Shown here piece by piece: positions 33,757-41,167 of a DNA stretch of 64,000 nucleotides; position 1 is the stretch's first letter, and each line of letters starts with the position of its first letter. This stretch comes from DASUPK01 sp963747425 (GTDB taxonomy: Bacteria > Actinomycetota > Thermoleophilia > Solirubrobacterales > 70-9), in NCBI GenBank assembly GCA_963747425.1, contig CAVVFJ010000001.1:62001-126000 (forward strand), written 5' to 3'. A program made the position numbers and the translations under genes. The notes below the pieces were generated by a model. The model was not told the origin of the DNA. It saw only the letters and a program-made list of their open reading frames with translations, and searched no databases.

Positions 33757-35148
33757 TCAGTGGCTGATGTTGGTCTTGACGCGCTTCCGCTCGGACTCGC
33801 TGACCGGACCCTTCGTCTCCAGGGTCTTGATCGCGTCCGCAATGTCTTCCACCAAGCGGTCGACGAGTGAGCGGCTCAGGTTGACCTTGACGAGCGCCCG
33901 CATCATCTTCACGTCGTGTGCATCCGGCGGCATCGTGTAGGCGGGCAGCATCCAGCCACGCTCGGCCGACAGCTGGAAGGCGATGTCGAACTCGTCGTAG
34001 GCCCGCTTTTCCGCGAGGTTAAAGGCGACCAGGGGAAGCGTCTCCTCGCCGGCGCCAATGATCTGGAACGGGCCCATACCCTCGAGGTCCATGGCGAGTG
34101 CCTGCGCGTTCTCCTGCATGATCTCCATGATCAGCCGGTAGCCGGCCTTGCCGAACCGGACGAAGTTGTAGTACTGAGCCAGCACCATCGCGGAGCCGGT
34201 TGAGAAGTTGAGGGTGAAGGTCGCGTCGGTCTTGCCGAGGTAGTTCTCGTAGAAGACGAGGTCCTCAGCGAGGTCCGCCTTCTCCCGGAAGATCAGCCAG
34301 CCGATCCCCGGGTACACCATGCCGAACTTATGCCCTGAGGCGTTGATCGACCGAACCTGCTCGAGGCGGAAGTCCCACTTCGAGTCCGGGTAGAGGAAGG
34401 GCCAGACGAAGGCGCCGCTCGCTCCGTCGATATGTAGGGGGATGTCGAGGCCCTTCTCGTTCTTGTGATTGAGCAGCAGCTCGTTGATCCCGACGACGTC
34501 GTCGGCGTGGCCGGTGAAGGTGGTTCCGACGACGGCCGCCACGCCGATCGTGTTCTCGTCGAGGTGGGGCTCGACGTCCTCGGGGCCGATCGTGTACTTG
34601 CCTGCCTGCAGGGGGACGATCCGCGGCTCGACGTCGAAGTACCGGCAGAACTTCTCCCAGACCACGTGCACGTCCCCGCCGAAGACGAGGTTCGGCTTGT
34701 CCGTGGCCTTGCCGTCGGCCTCGCGTCGCTTCCGCCAGTTCCACTTCAGCGAGAGCGCGCCGAGCATGATCGCCTCGGAGGAACCCTGTGTGCGAGCGCC
34801 GGTCGTCTCGCCCGGAGCGTTGAAGAGCTCGGCGAGCATCCTGATGCAGCGCTGCTCGATCTCCGCGGTCATCGGGTACTCGGCGTGATCGATGAAGTTC
34901 CGGTGCAGGTTCTCGTCGATCACGATGCGGGCCTCCGGCTCCATCCAGGTGGTGACGAAGGTCGCGAGGTTCCGCTCGGGGATCCCCTCGACGGCGAGCT
35001 CCTGCGTGACGAGGCGCATCGCGGCGACGGAGTCCATCGCGTGCTCGGGAATCGCCTCCTGAGGCGCGTCCTGTGTCAGCCAGGCCCCTCGCGGCTCCTC
35101 CTTGAACTGGTCCAGCAGCTTGCCCAGCTTGTCCTTGCCGGTCGCCAT
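33757..35148 (-). CDS. gadB: Glutamate decarboxylase
   Basis: PLP enzyme converting glutamate to GABA and CO2, consuming a proton. 463 residues, close to E. coli GadB. The PLP lysine is in INASGHKFGMVYPGIGW; HIDGASGAFVWPF contains the PLP-contacting Asp; TQGSSEAIMLGAL binds phosphate. No GadC antiporter is adjacent; instead it follows a four-TM DUF7144 protein, with TGATG overlap. Acid or osmotic stress use is inferred. The ATG at 35148 fits the family N-terminus. Confidence 0.94.
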   Translation of the reverse strand: MATGKDKLGKLLDQFKEEPRGAWLTQDAPQEAIPEHAMDSVAAMRLVTQELAVEGIPERNLATFVTTWMEPEARIVIDENLHRNFIDHAEYPMTAEIEQRCIRMLAELFNAPGETTGARTQGSSEAIMLGALSLKWNWRKRREADGKATDKPNLVFGGDVHVVWEKFCRYFDVEPRIVPLQAGKYTIGPEDVEPHLDENTIGVAAVVGTTFTGHADDVVGINELLLNHKNEKGLDIPLHIDGASGAFVWPFLYPDSKWDFRLEQVRSINASGHKFGMVYPGIGWLIFREKADLAEDLVFYENYLGKTDATFTLNFSTGSAMVLAQYYNFVRFGKAGYRLIMEIMQENAQALAMDLEGMGPFQIIGAGEETLPLVAFNLAEKRAYDEFDIAFQLSAERGWMLPAYTMPPDAHDVKMMRALVKVNLSRSLVDRLVEDIADAIKTLETKGPVSESERKRVKTNISH

Positions 35149-35588
35149 CAGCTGATTGATACCCGAGCGCTCCTCGCGACGCTCAGCAGGCAGGTCAACA
35201 CCGTCATATCGATCAGCAGCAGAGCGATCGCGACACCCGGCGAATCGGGGAAGAACATGATCACGGCCACGACGTGGCCGGCGACGGAAAGCATCCCGAC
35301 CGCGAGCGCCCCGAGCTTGCCCAGCAACACTCCGGGAGCGGCGGCGAGCTGGATCAGCGCGACCACCAGCATCAACCAGCCGTCGGGCCGTGAATCCCCG
35401 ACGAGCCAGGCGGCGGTTGTGATGAAGATATGCGAGCCGGCCATTACCGAGATCGCGTAGAAGAGATTGAGCAGGCCGATCGTGAGCAGCCATCCGCTCG
35501 CCACGAGGGCTTCGCCGACGACGGGGAGCCGGGGGCGGGCGGTGTACTCGAAGTTGTTCGGGTTGGCCGTAGCGGTCTGCAAGGTCAA
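35148..35588 (-). CDS. DUF7144 family membrane protein (copy 2)
   Basis: 146 residues, four hydrophobic segments after a 25-residue polar N-terminus: EALVASGWLLTIGLLNLFYA, WLMLVVALIQLAAAPGVLLG, MLSVAGHVVAVIMFF and ALLLIDMTVLTCLLSV. Paralogue of the protein at 21152. Its stop overlaps the gadB ATG by one base. Dyad site B is 45 bases upstream. Confidence 0.78.
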   Translation of the reverse strand: MTLQTATANPNNFEYTARPRLPVVGEALVASGWLLTIGLLNLFYAISVMAGSHIFITTAAWLVGDSRPDGWLMLVVALIQLAAAPGVLLGKLGALAVGMLSVAGHVVAVIMFFPDSPGVAIALLLIDMTVLTCLLSVARSARVSIS

Positions 35589-35633
35589 GGCTCTCGCCTC
35601 GACGAAGCCAATCTGACTGAGACGGCCATGTCC

Positions 35634-35650
35634 TCATCCCGTTCGGGTGA
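35634..35650 (-). promoter_or_regulatory. 17-bp dyad, site B
   Basis: TCACCCGAACGGGATGA on the minus strand, exactly the site A sequence. It lies 45 bases before the DUF7144-gadB start and 95 bases before the divergent gene at 35746. Confidence 0.55.
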
Positions 35651-35745
35651 AATCGCCTTTTGCGTCGGTTGGTGGTCAGAGACCGTTATCGCAGGCAGGT
35701 CAATCACCACGCGATCGCGTCCAGGCCAGCGGTTAGGTTCGGCGC

Positions 35746-36123
35746 ATGAACCCACGAACCGCATTGATCCTGGCCGGACTGGCGCTCGTTGTCGGCGTCG
35801 TCGGCCTCGTCATCGGAATCAGCGCCAAGAACGGCAACCAGAGCGATCAGGACATCGCCGACGCGACCAAGGCCCAGCTCGAGCAGCAGCTCGGCACCAC
35901 CGCCTCACAGGTCCAGGGCGCCGAGCAGGCTCAGGCCACCAAGGCTGCCGGCGTGACGGAGACCGTCAACAAGCAGCTGCGCGCCCTGCGCACATCTGTG
36001 AACGCGATCCAGACCAGCGTCAACACACTGAATACGACGACCGCGACCCAGGCGACCGACATCAAGAACCTCCAGAACGACGTCAACAAGCTGGACACCA
36101 GGGTCAGCAACCTCGGGGGCTAG
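35746..36123 (+). CDS. Membrane-anchored coiled-coil protein, 125 aa
   Basis: One N-terminal transmembrane helix (ALILAGLALVVGVVGLVIGI) is followed by about 95 polar residues rich in Gln, Thr and Asn with heptad-like spacing (LRALRTSVNAIQTSVNTLNT). It is probably an extracytoplasmic coiled coil. Function unknown. A strong hairpin terminator follows. Confidence 0.75.
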   Translation: MNPRTALILAGLALVVGVVGLVIGISAKNGNQSDQDIADATKAQLEQQLGTTASQVQGAEQAQATKAAGVTETVNKQLRALRTSVNAIQTSVNTLNTTTATQATDIKNLQNDVNKLDTRVSNLGG

Positions 36124-36154
36124 GCGCTCTTCCTTGGAGGAGTGCAGATGAAGC

Positions 36155-36187
36155 GCGAAGGGCCGCCTCGAGGAGGCGGCCCTTCGC
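36155..36187 (+). terminator. Strong hairpin terminator
   Basis: A perfect 15-bp stem GCGAAGGGCCGCCTC/GAGGCGGCCCTTCGC with a 3-base loop, 31 bases after the coiled-coil gene stop. It is the strongest terminator seen in the window. Confidence 0.85.
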
Positions 36188-36216
36188 TTGAAACGCGGTG
36201 TAAACGGGCTTGGGAT

Positions 36217-36403
36217 TGACGGTGGGGCGGGACGGCTCCCACCTCCGTTCGCCCGCCGGTGCCCGGGTTGGATTCCGCCGGATCGCCGCGTGCGATCCAA
36301 ACGGCCCCTTGGGCACTACAGCGCCCGGACCTAGCGGCCCTGCACCTCCAGAGTCCCGTCAAGCATGGAATTCAAGTTAGGACCACCTCCTTTCTCTGGT
36401 CCT
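36217..36403 (+). ncRNA. Candidate structured RNA with anti-Shine-Dalgarno loop
   Basis: This 262-base gap has no gene but four hairpins in a row. They are GGTGGG/CCCACC (36221-36243), GGATCGC/GCGATCC with CGCGT loop (36280-36298), GGGC/GCCC (36311-36326) and AGGACCA/TGGTCCT (36379-36403). The last loop is CCTCCTTTCTC, complementary to GGAGG Shine-Dalgarno sites. Strand is a guess. It starts after a strong terminator. It may instead be a leader of the gene at 36450. Confidence 0.4.
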
Positions 36404-36449
36404 CGTATTGAAGCAGGCGCTCCGGCCGTGGATAAAGTCACGATTCGCA

Positions 36450-36926
36450 ATGTCCCGAGCCGGATTGATCCCGATCGTCGTCCCAGCCCTCGCAATCGCT
36501 GCCGTGGGCGCGGGGTGTGGTGGAGGGGGGAAGGAGCAGGTCAGCGCCGCCGAGCTGGTTGAGAAGGGGGATGCGATCTGCCGGGACGAGCAGACCAAGT
36601 TCAAGCAGATCCAGGCCCACCCGCTGGGCAACGCATCGGATGCCGCCGACCAGACCAAGCTGCTGATCCAGGTCACGGAGAATGCGAATTCAGGGCTTGG
36701 CGATCTGGAGCCGCCGGAGGCCCAACGGGCGCCGCTCGACAGCTACCTGAGCGCGCGGGACCGGGCAATCGACCAGATGAAGGCCGGACAGGACGCTGCC
36801 GAGAACCAGGACTCCAAGGCTTACGCGGCCGCGCAAGCCGCAGTGGTGCACACAGCTCCCCAGCGGAAGAAGCTCGCCGTCTCGCTGGGGTTCCGGGTCT
36901 GCAGCTCGAACCTGAGAGCCGTTTGA
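36450..36926 (+). CDS. Lipoprotein of unknown function, 158 aa
   Basis: Signal peptide with lipobox AVGAGC at about residue 22, then a Gly run. The mature part is helical with two cysteines (AICRDEQ, FRVCSSN) that could pair. No known domain. ATG 36450 is preferred over TTG 36408; neither has a clear Shine-Dalgarno. Convergent to the gene ending at 36937. Confidence 0.7.
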   Translation: MSRAGLIPIVVPALAIAAVGAGCGGGGKEQVSAAELVEKGDAICRDEQTKFKQIQAHPLGNASDAADQTKLLIQVTENANSGLGDLEPPEAQRAPLDSYLSARDRAIDQMKAGQDAAENQDSKAYAAAQAAVVHTAPQRKKLAVSLGFRVCSSNLRAV

Positions 36927-36936
36927 GCGCTCCGCT

Positions 36937-37344
36937 CTAGGACTCCGTCCGCGAGAGATACGCGAAGCCCAGCGTCATCGCCAGGTTGCTGAGCCCGGCG
37001 AACCAGAGACCGGCACGGGCCCCGGGTCGCGAGAACGCCGCGGACCGGGACCAGACGATGTCGGTCGCCAGCTCGGTTCCTCGCAGCCAGGACAGCGCCC
37101 ACCAGTCCTTGGGCCTGTTGCGCCGGTAGGCCACCAGGTGTGCGGCCGCGAAGGTCAGCCAGATCGGGCCGCAGCGGCGAAAGAGCTCCTTCGCGTCGCT
37201 CGAGGGCTCGTCGTGACCGAGCACGCGCAGGGTCTGGGAGGGCGCCACGAGTGCGCCGGACCCCAGCAGGAGGTCGAAGGCGATCATGTTCCGGTTCGTC
37301 CTGCGGAGCTGCCCGTCGAGGCTCACCCGACGATCCAACCACAT
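36937..37344 (-). CDS. Membrane protein of unknown function, about 135 aa
   Basis: Two to three hydrophobic segments (MIAFDLLLGSGALVAPSQTL, IWLTFAAAHLVAYRR, LWFAGLSNLAMTLGFAYL). LFRRCGPIWLTFAAAHLVA and WWALSWLRGTELATDIVW look conserved. ATG 37344 (MWLDRRV) is chosen; ATG 37401 would overlap the divergent RpiR start. Function unknown. Confidence 0.65.
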   Translation of the reverse strand: MWLDRRVSLDGQLRRTNRNMIAFDLLLGSGALVAPSQTLRVLGHDEPSSDAKELFRRCGPIWLTFAAAHLVAYRRNRPKDWWALSWLRGTELATDIVWSRSAAFSRPGARAGLWFAGLSNLAMTLGFAYLSRTES

Positions 37345-37394
37345 TCGCGCGAATCCAAGAAGGGAAACCCAAGCGGGCAGCGAAATCATCGCCC

Positions 37395-38264
37395 GTGGCA
37401 CGGACCGCGACCAAGACCCATTCCTCGCGTAAGAGCCTCTCGGACTTCATCACCGAGCGGTTCGACGACTTCTCGCGCTCGCAGAAGGATGTGGCCCGCT
37501 ACATCGTCGACCACCTCGACGAGGCGGCGTTCCAGACCGCCGAGGAGCTCGCTCGGCGCGCCAACACCTCCTCATCCACCGTCGTGCGCTTCTCGCAGGC
37601 ACTCGGCTTCGATGGCTACCCCGAGCTTCAGCAGGCGGCCATCGAGGAGTACCGGCACAAGGTCGCCGAGGGACCGCCGAACGGGAACGGGGGCGCCGGC
37701 GCCGCGGCACTCTTCAACTTCGACCACTCCGAGTTCGAGGCCTCGCTCGGCGCCGACTATTCGAACATCGAGGAGACGGCGCGCAGCCTGACCCGCGAGC
37801 AGATCGAGGCCTCGGTCTCGGCCCTCGCGACCTCCAGGCGCGTCCTGATCGTCGGCGTGGAGCAGATGGCCTTCTTCGCCAGCTACCTGCGGCACCTGCT
37901 CGGGCTGCTAGACGTTCGCGCCGACATCGTCACCTCACCGAGCCAGGACAACATCCAGAAGCTCTCGCGCATGGACGAGGACACCCTGTTGGTCGTGCTG
38001 ACGGCGGGGCGCGCGCATCCGCTCATCCTCCGCGCTCTGAAGCTGGCCCGGCACCGCCGCGCGCGGACCATGTCGATCACCGACGCGACCCTGTCGGACG
38101 TGGCCGAGCACTCGGAGCTGATGCTCTACTACTCCTCCAACGGCCCTTCCTACATCCGCTCCAACGCGGCGCTGATGGGCCTGGTCCAGGCGCTGGCTCA
38201 CGGGGTGTACTCCCGTGACGAGGCGGCGCACCGCGACCGCATTCGCGCCTTCAAGCTGAAGTAG
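37395..38264 (+). CDS. MurR/RpiR family transcriptional regulator
   Basis: 289 residues. The N-terminal RpiR HTH is FSRSQKDVARYIVDHLDEAA, then ELARRANTSSSTVVRFSQAL and GFDGYPELQ. The C-terminal SIS domain (VSALATSRRVLIVGVEQMAF, VVLTAGRAHPLILRALKLAR, SITDATLSDVA) normally binds phosphosugars. Regulators of this family control amino-sugar and cell-wall sugar genes. It lies 92 bases ahead of the receiver-deacetylase operon and may regulate it. GTG start at 37395. Confidence 0.9.
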   Translation: MARTATKTHSSRKSLSDFITERFDDFSRSQKDVARYIVDHLDEAAFQTAEELARRANTSSSTVVRFSQALGFDGYPELQQAAIEEYRHKVAEGPPNGNGGAGAAALFNFDHSEFEASLGADYSNIEETARSLTREQIEASVSALATSRRVLIVGVEQMAFFASYLRHLLGLLDVRADIVTSPSQDNIQKLSRMDEDTLLVVLTAGRAHPLILRALKLARHRRARTMSITDATLSDVAEHSELMLYYSSNGPSYIRSNAALMGLVQALAHGVYSRDEAAHRDRIRAFKLK

Positions 38265-38285
38265 GTCTGCGGCTTTTTACCCATG

Positions 38286-38307
38286 CCACGCTGAAGTCCA
38301 GGCGTGG
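38286..38307 (+). terminator. Weak hairpin after RpiR gene
   Basis: CCACGC/GCGTGG stem with 10-base loop, 21 bases after the stop and preceded by a TTTTT run. It could end the RpiR transcript or lie in the leader of the operon that starts at 38357. Confidence 0.4.
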
Positions 38308-38356
38308 ATCTGCCGATACCTAGTCGTGTCCTTGGAGGAGAGGACCGGCCAATCCC

Positions 38357-39436
38357 ATGTTCATCGGCGAAGAGAAACCGCGCATCCTGCTTGTCGAAGA
38401 CGGCGAGGTCGTCGCCGAGCTGATTCGCCGCACCCTGGCGGATGTCGGCGACGTCACCGTGGCGACCAGTGCCGAGGACGCCCTCGAGAGCCTTCTCGAC
38501 GGTGAGTGGAACCTGGTCCTGGTCGACGTCGAGCTGCCCGGGATCGACGGCCTCGAGTTTCTCGAGCAGGCCAAGTCCCGGTACCCGCAGCTGATGGCGA
38601 TCGTCGTCAGCGCCAAGGAGAACTTCGATTACGCCGTCAAGGCCATTCGAGCCGGCGCCGTGGACTACATCTCGAAGCCGTTCGACCCCGAGGAGTTCCG
38701 GACGAAGGTCAGGAAGGCGATTTCCACGGACCGCTTCAATCGGACCCTGCGCCGCCCGCACGAGACCGTGCTGGCGATCGGCTCGCACCCCGATGACATC
38801 GAGATCGGCTGCGGCGGGGTGCTGCTCAGGCACAGCGGCGTCGGCCACGACGTCCATCTCCTCACGCTGACCAACGGCGAGGCCGGCGGTCAGCCGGGCA
38901 TCCGAATCGACGAGGCCGAGAGGGCGGCCGAGCTAATGGCGGCGGAGCTCCACATGCTGAACCTGGACGACACGGCGATCTCTGAGACCGCCGTGACAAT
39001 CCAGGCGATCTCGGAGGTGGTCGAGCAGGTCAAGCCGACGACGATCTACACGCACAGCTCGCGGGACGTTCACCAGGACCATCGTGCCGCTCACAACGCC
39101 AGCCTCGTCGCCGGCAGGCGGGTCCCCCGGATCTACGCCTACCAGACACCTTCGACCACGGTCGAGTTCCGCCCCAGCAGGTTCATCTCGATCGATGACG
39201 TGCTCGAGCGCAAGCTCGAGGCGATCGGAGCCTTCGAGTCGCAGACCAGCATCCGCAGCTACCTCGCCCCTGACCTCCTCAACGCGACGGCTCGCTATTG
39301 GGGCCGATTCGCGACCTCGCTGTACGCCGAGCCGCTCGAGGTGGTCCGCGAAGGCGACATCGTTCCAAGCGGCGGCGTGCAGGACGACGGGGCCGTGCAG
39401 CACGGCGGCGCGACCAGCCTTCATGCCAACTGGTAA
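38357..39436 (+). CDS. Response-regulator receiver fused to PIG-L deacetylase
   Basis: 359 residues. Residues 8-123 are a complete receiver domain: acidic pair Glu14/Asp15, phospho-acceptor Asp57 (LVDVELPGIDG), Ser85 and Lys107 (ISKPF). Residues 135-345 are a LmbE/PIG-L zinc deacetylase with GSHPDDIEIGCGG (His144, Asp146, Asp147) and His239-x-Asp241-His242. PIG-L enzymes remove acetyl from GlcNAc-linked molecules. Fusion implies that phosphorylation controls catalysis. No histidine kinase is adjacent. First gene of an overlapping operon; the next start lies 14 bases inside it. Confidence 0.92.
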   Translation: MFIGEEKPRILLVEDGEVVAELIRRTLADVGDVTVATSAEDALESLLDGEWNLVLVDVELPGIDGLEFLEQAKSRYPQLMAIVVSAKENFDYAVKAIRAGAVDYISKPFDPEEFRTKVRKAISTDRFNRTLRRPHETVLAIGSHPDDIEIGCGGVLLRHSGVGHDVHLLTLTNGEAGGQPGIRIDEAERAAELMAAELHMLNLDDTAISETAVTIQAISEVVEQVKPTTIYTHSSRDVHQDHRAAHNASLVAGRRVPRIYAYQTPSTTVEFRPSRFISIDDVLERKLEAIGAFESQTSIRSYLAPDLLNATARYWGRFATSLYAEPLEVVREGDIVPSGGVQDDGAVQHGGATSLHANW

Positions 39437-40439
39437 CGGACGCAGCCCGAGAGTTCTCGTCACAGGAACCGGGGGGCCGTCCGGGTACTCGTTCATACGA
39501 GCGCTCCTAGACGAGCCACTGGAGTTCCTCTCCGCGGACATCGACCCTCACGCTCCCGGTCTGTTCCTGGTCGACGCCGCGCACAGGCTGCTGCTGCCTC
39601 GGGGGGACGACCCAGGGTTTGCCGATGCGCTGCTGGAGATCTGCCGGGAGCGCGGGGTGCAGGTTGTCGTCCCGACCGTGGATACCGAGCTGGTGCCTCT
39701 GGCGGAGAGCCGAGACGAGTTCGCGGCCGCCGGCGTCTCGGTGCTGGTGGCGCCCACCAGGGCGCTGCGCCTCTGTCTCGACAAGTGGGCGCTGATGCAG
39801 ATCGCGGACGGCTCCGTGCCGATCCCGCGCTCGGCTCCACTCGATGAGGACTTCGACCCCACGGCCTTCGAGCTCCCTGTACTGGTCAAGCCGCGGGTCG
39901 GGAGCGGATCTCGCGGCGTCCGGCGGGTCGACTCCTGGGACGGGCTCGGCGGCGTCAGGGACCGATCCCTGCTCGTCCAGGAGCACCTGCCGGGCCCCGA
40001 GTACTCCCTTGACGTGCTCGCGACCGAGGCCGGCGAGATACGCGCGGTGGTTCCTCGAGAGCGACTTCGGGTCGACTCCGGAATCGCGATCACCAGCCGG
40101 ACCGTCCACGACGACGAGCTCGAGTCAATCGGTGCTCGAGCCGCCCAGGCCGCCGGGATCACCGGCGTCGCGAACGTCCAGGTGATGCGGGACGCGGGGG
40201 GCAGCCCTCGCCTGATCGAGATCAACCCGCGGTTCCCGGGCACGATGCCGCTGACGGTCGCAAGCGGCGTGAACATGCCGCGGCTCGCGCTCGGCGAGCT
40301 GCTCGGTGAGCCGATTCCTCCGGGGCCGCTCGAGTTCAGCGAGGTCGCCATGACGCGCGTGTTCGAGGACGTCCCGGTGGACGTGGATGAGCTGGCGGCG
40401 CTCGAACGAGCCGCCGGTGCCGAGGCGGTGCCGACATGA
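39423..40439 (+). CDS. ATP-grasp ligase (carbamoyl-phosphate synthase/PylC-like)
   Basis: 338 residues. The N-terminal pre-ATP-grasp Rossmann-like domain starts VLVTGTGGPSGYSFIRAL. The ATP-grasp core follows: PVLVKPRVGSGSRGVRRVDS, LVQEHLPGPEYSLDVL and LIEINPRFPGTMPLTV (metal ligands Glu and Asn). Such stand-alone ligases join a carboxylate to an amine or similar nucleophile using ATP. In this operon it could modify an amine freed by the deacetylase, which is inference. Overlaps both neighbours. Confidence 0.9.
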   Translation: MPTGNGRSPRVLVTGTGGPSGYSFIRALLDEPLEFLSADIDPHAPGLFLVDAAHRLLLPRGDDPGFADALLEICRERGVQVVVPTVDTELVPLAESRDEFAAAGVSVLVAPTRALRLCLDKWALMQIADGSVPIPRSAPLDEDFDPTAFELPVLVKPRVGSGSRGVRRVDSWDGLGGVRDRSLLVQEHLPGPEYSLDVLATEAGEIRAVVPRERLRVDSGIAITSRTVHDDELESIGARAAQAAGITGVANVQVMRDAGGSPRLIEINPRFPGTMPLTVASGVNMPRLALGELLGEPIPPGPLEFSEVAMTRVFEDVPVDVDELAALERAAGAEAVPT

Positions 40440-41167
40440 GCTTGCAATCAAAGCCAAACGGCTTGCCCGCCCCCGACCAGGACATGCACGTCCACTCCAC
40501 CTACTCGGACGGGACCGGCACCGTGGCCGAGAACCTCGCCGCGGCGGAGCGCGCCGGAATGGCCGCGCTCACCTGCGTCGACCACGTTCGGAAGGACACG
40601 GCGTGGGCCCCCGCGTTTGCCGACGAGGTGCGCGCCCTGGCGGGAGGAACCGAGGTCGAGTTGCGCAGCGCCGTAGAGGCGAAGATCCTCGACACCTCGG
40701 GCGAGCTCGACCTGCCCACCGAGGTGGGCGGCGTCGATCGGGTCTATGCAGCCGATCATCGGGTGCCCCTCGATGATGGCCCGGCCGATCCCGCGGCCGT
40801 TCGGCTCGCGATCGCGGACGGCGAGATGGATGCCGCCGCCGTGCTGGAGTCGATCGTCACGGCGACGGCCGGCGCAGTCGCCCGCTATCCGAGTCTGGTG
40901 ATCGCGCATCTCTTCAGCGTCCTGCCGAAGATCGGACTCGACGAGTCCTCGCTCCAGGAGGCGTCACTCGAACGGCTTGCCGCCGCCGCGGCCGAGAACG
41001 GCGCCTCGATCGAGGTCGACGAGCGCTGGCGCTGCCCGTCCGCACGGACTCTGCGCCCGTTCCATGCCGCGGGCGTGCCGATCCTGCTGAGCACCGACAG
41101 CCACTCCCCGGAGACGATCGGCCGGTACGACTACTGCCTGGGCGTGATCGAGGAGCTGGCGGCGTGA
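40436..41167 (+). CDS. PHP domain hydrolase
   Basis: 243 residues with the PHP metal motifs in order: DMHVHSTYSDGTG (HxH), TCVDH, a central Glu (VEAKI), AADH, IAHLFS and STDSHSP. These bind two or three metals and usually hydrolyse phosphoesters, as in histidinol-phosphatase. Substrate unknown. ATG 40436 overlaps the ATP-grasp stop as ATGA, and its TGA overlaps the GT2 GTG. Confidence 0.9.
   Translation: MSLQSKPNGLPAPDQDMHVHSTYSDGTGTVAENLAAAERAGMAALTCVDHVRKDTAWAPAFADEVRALAGGTEVELRSAVEAKILDTSGELDLPTEVGGVDRVYAADHRVPLDDGPADPAAVRLAIADGEMDAAAVLESIVTATAGAVARYPSLVIAHLFSVLPKIGLDESSLQEASLERLAAAAAENGASIEVDERWRCPSARTLRPFHAAGVPILLSTDSHSPETIGRYDYCLGVIEELAA

Noticed and set aside
36379..36397. Near match to the 3' end of 16S rRNA
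   Set aside because: The bases upstream do not match the rest of 16S (no helix 45), so it is not an rRNA fragment; kept only as an anti-Shine-Dalgarno loop.
38286..38307. 13-base identity GCTGAAGTCCAGG with bases near 60428
   Set aside because: One copy is plain coding sequence of the cupredoxin start, and a 13-base match is expected by chance in 64 kb.
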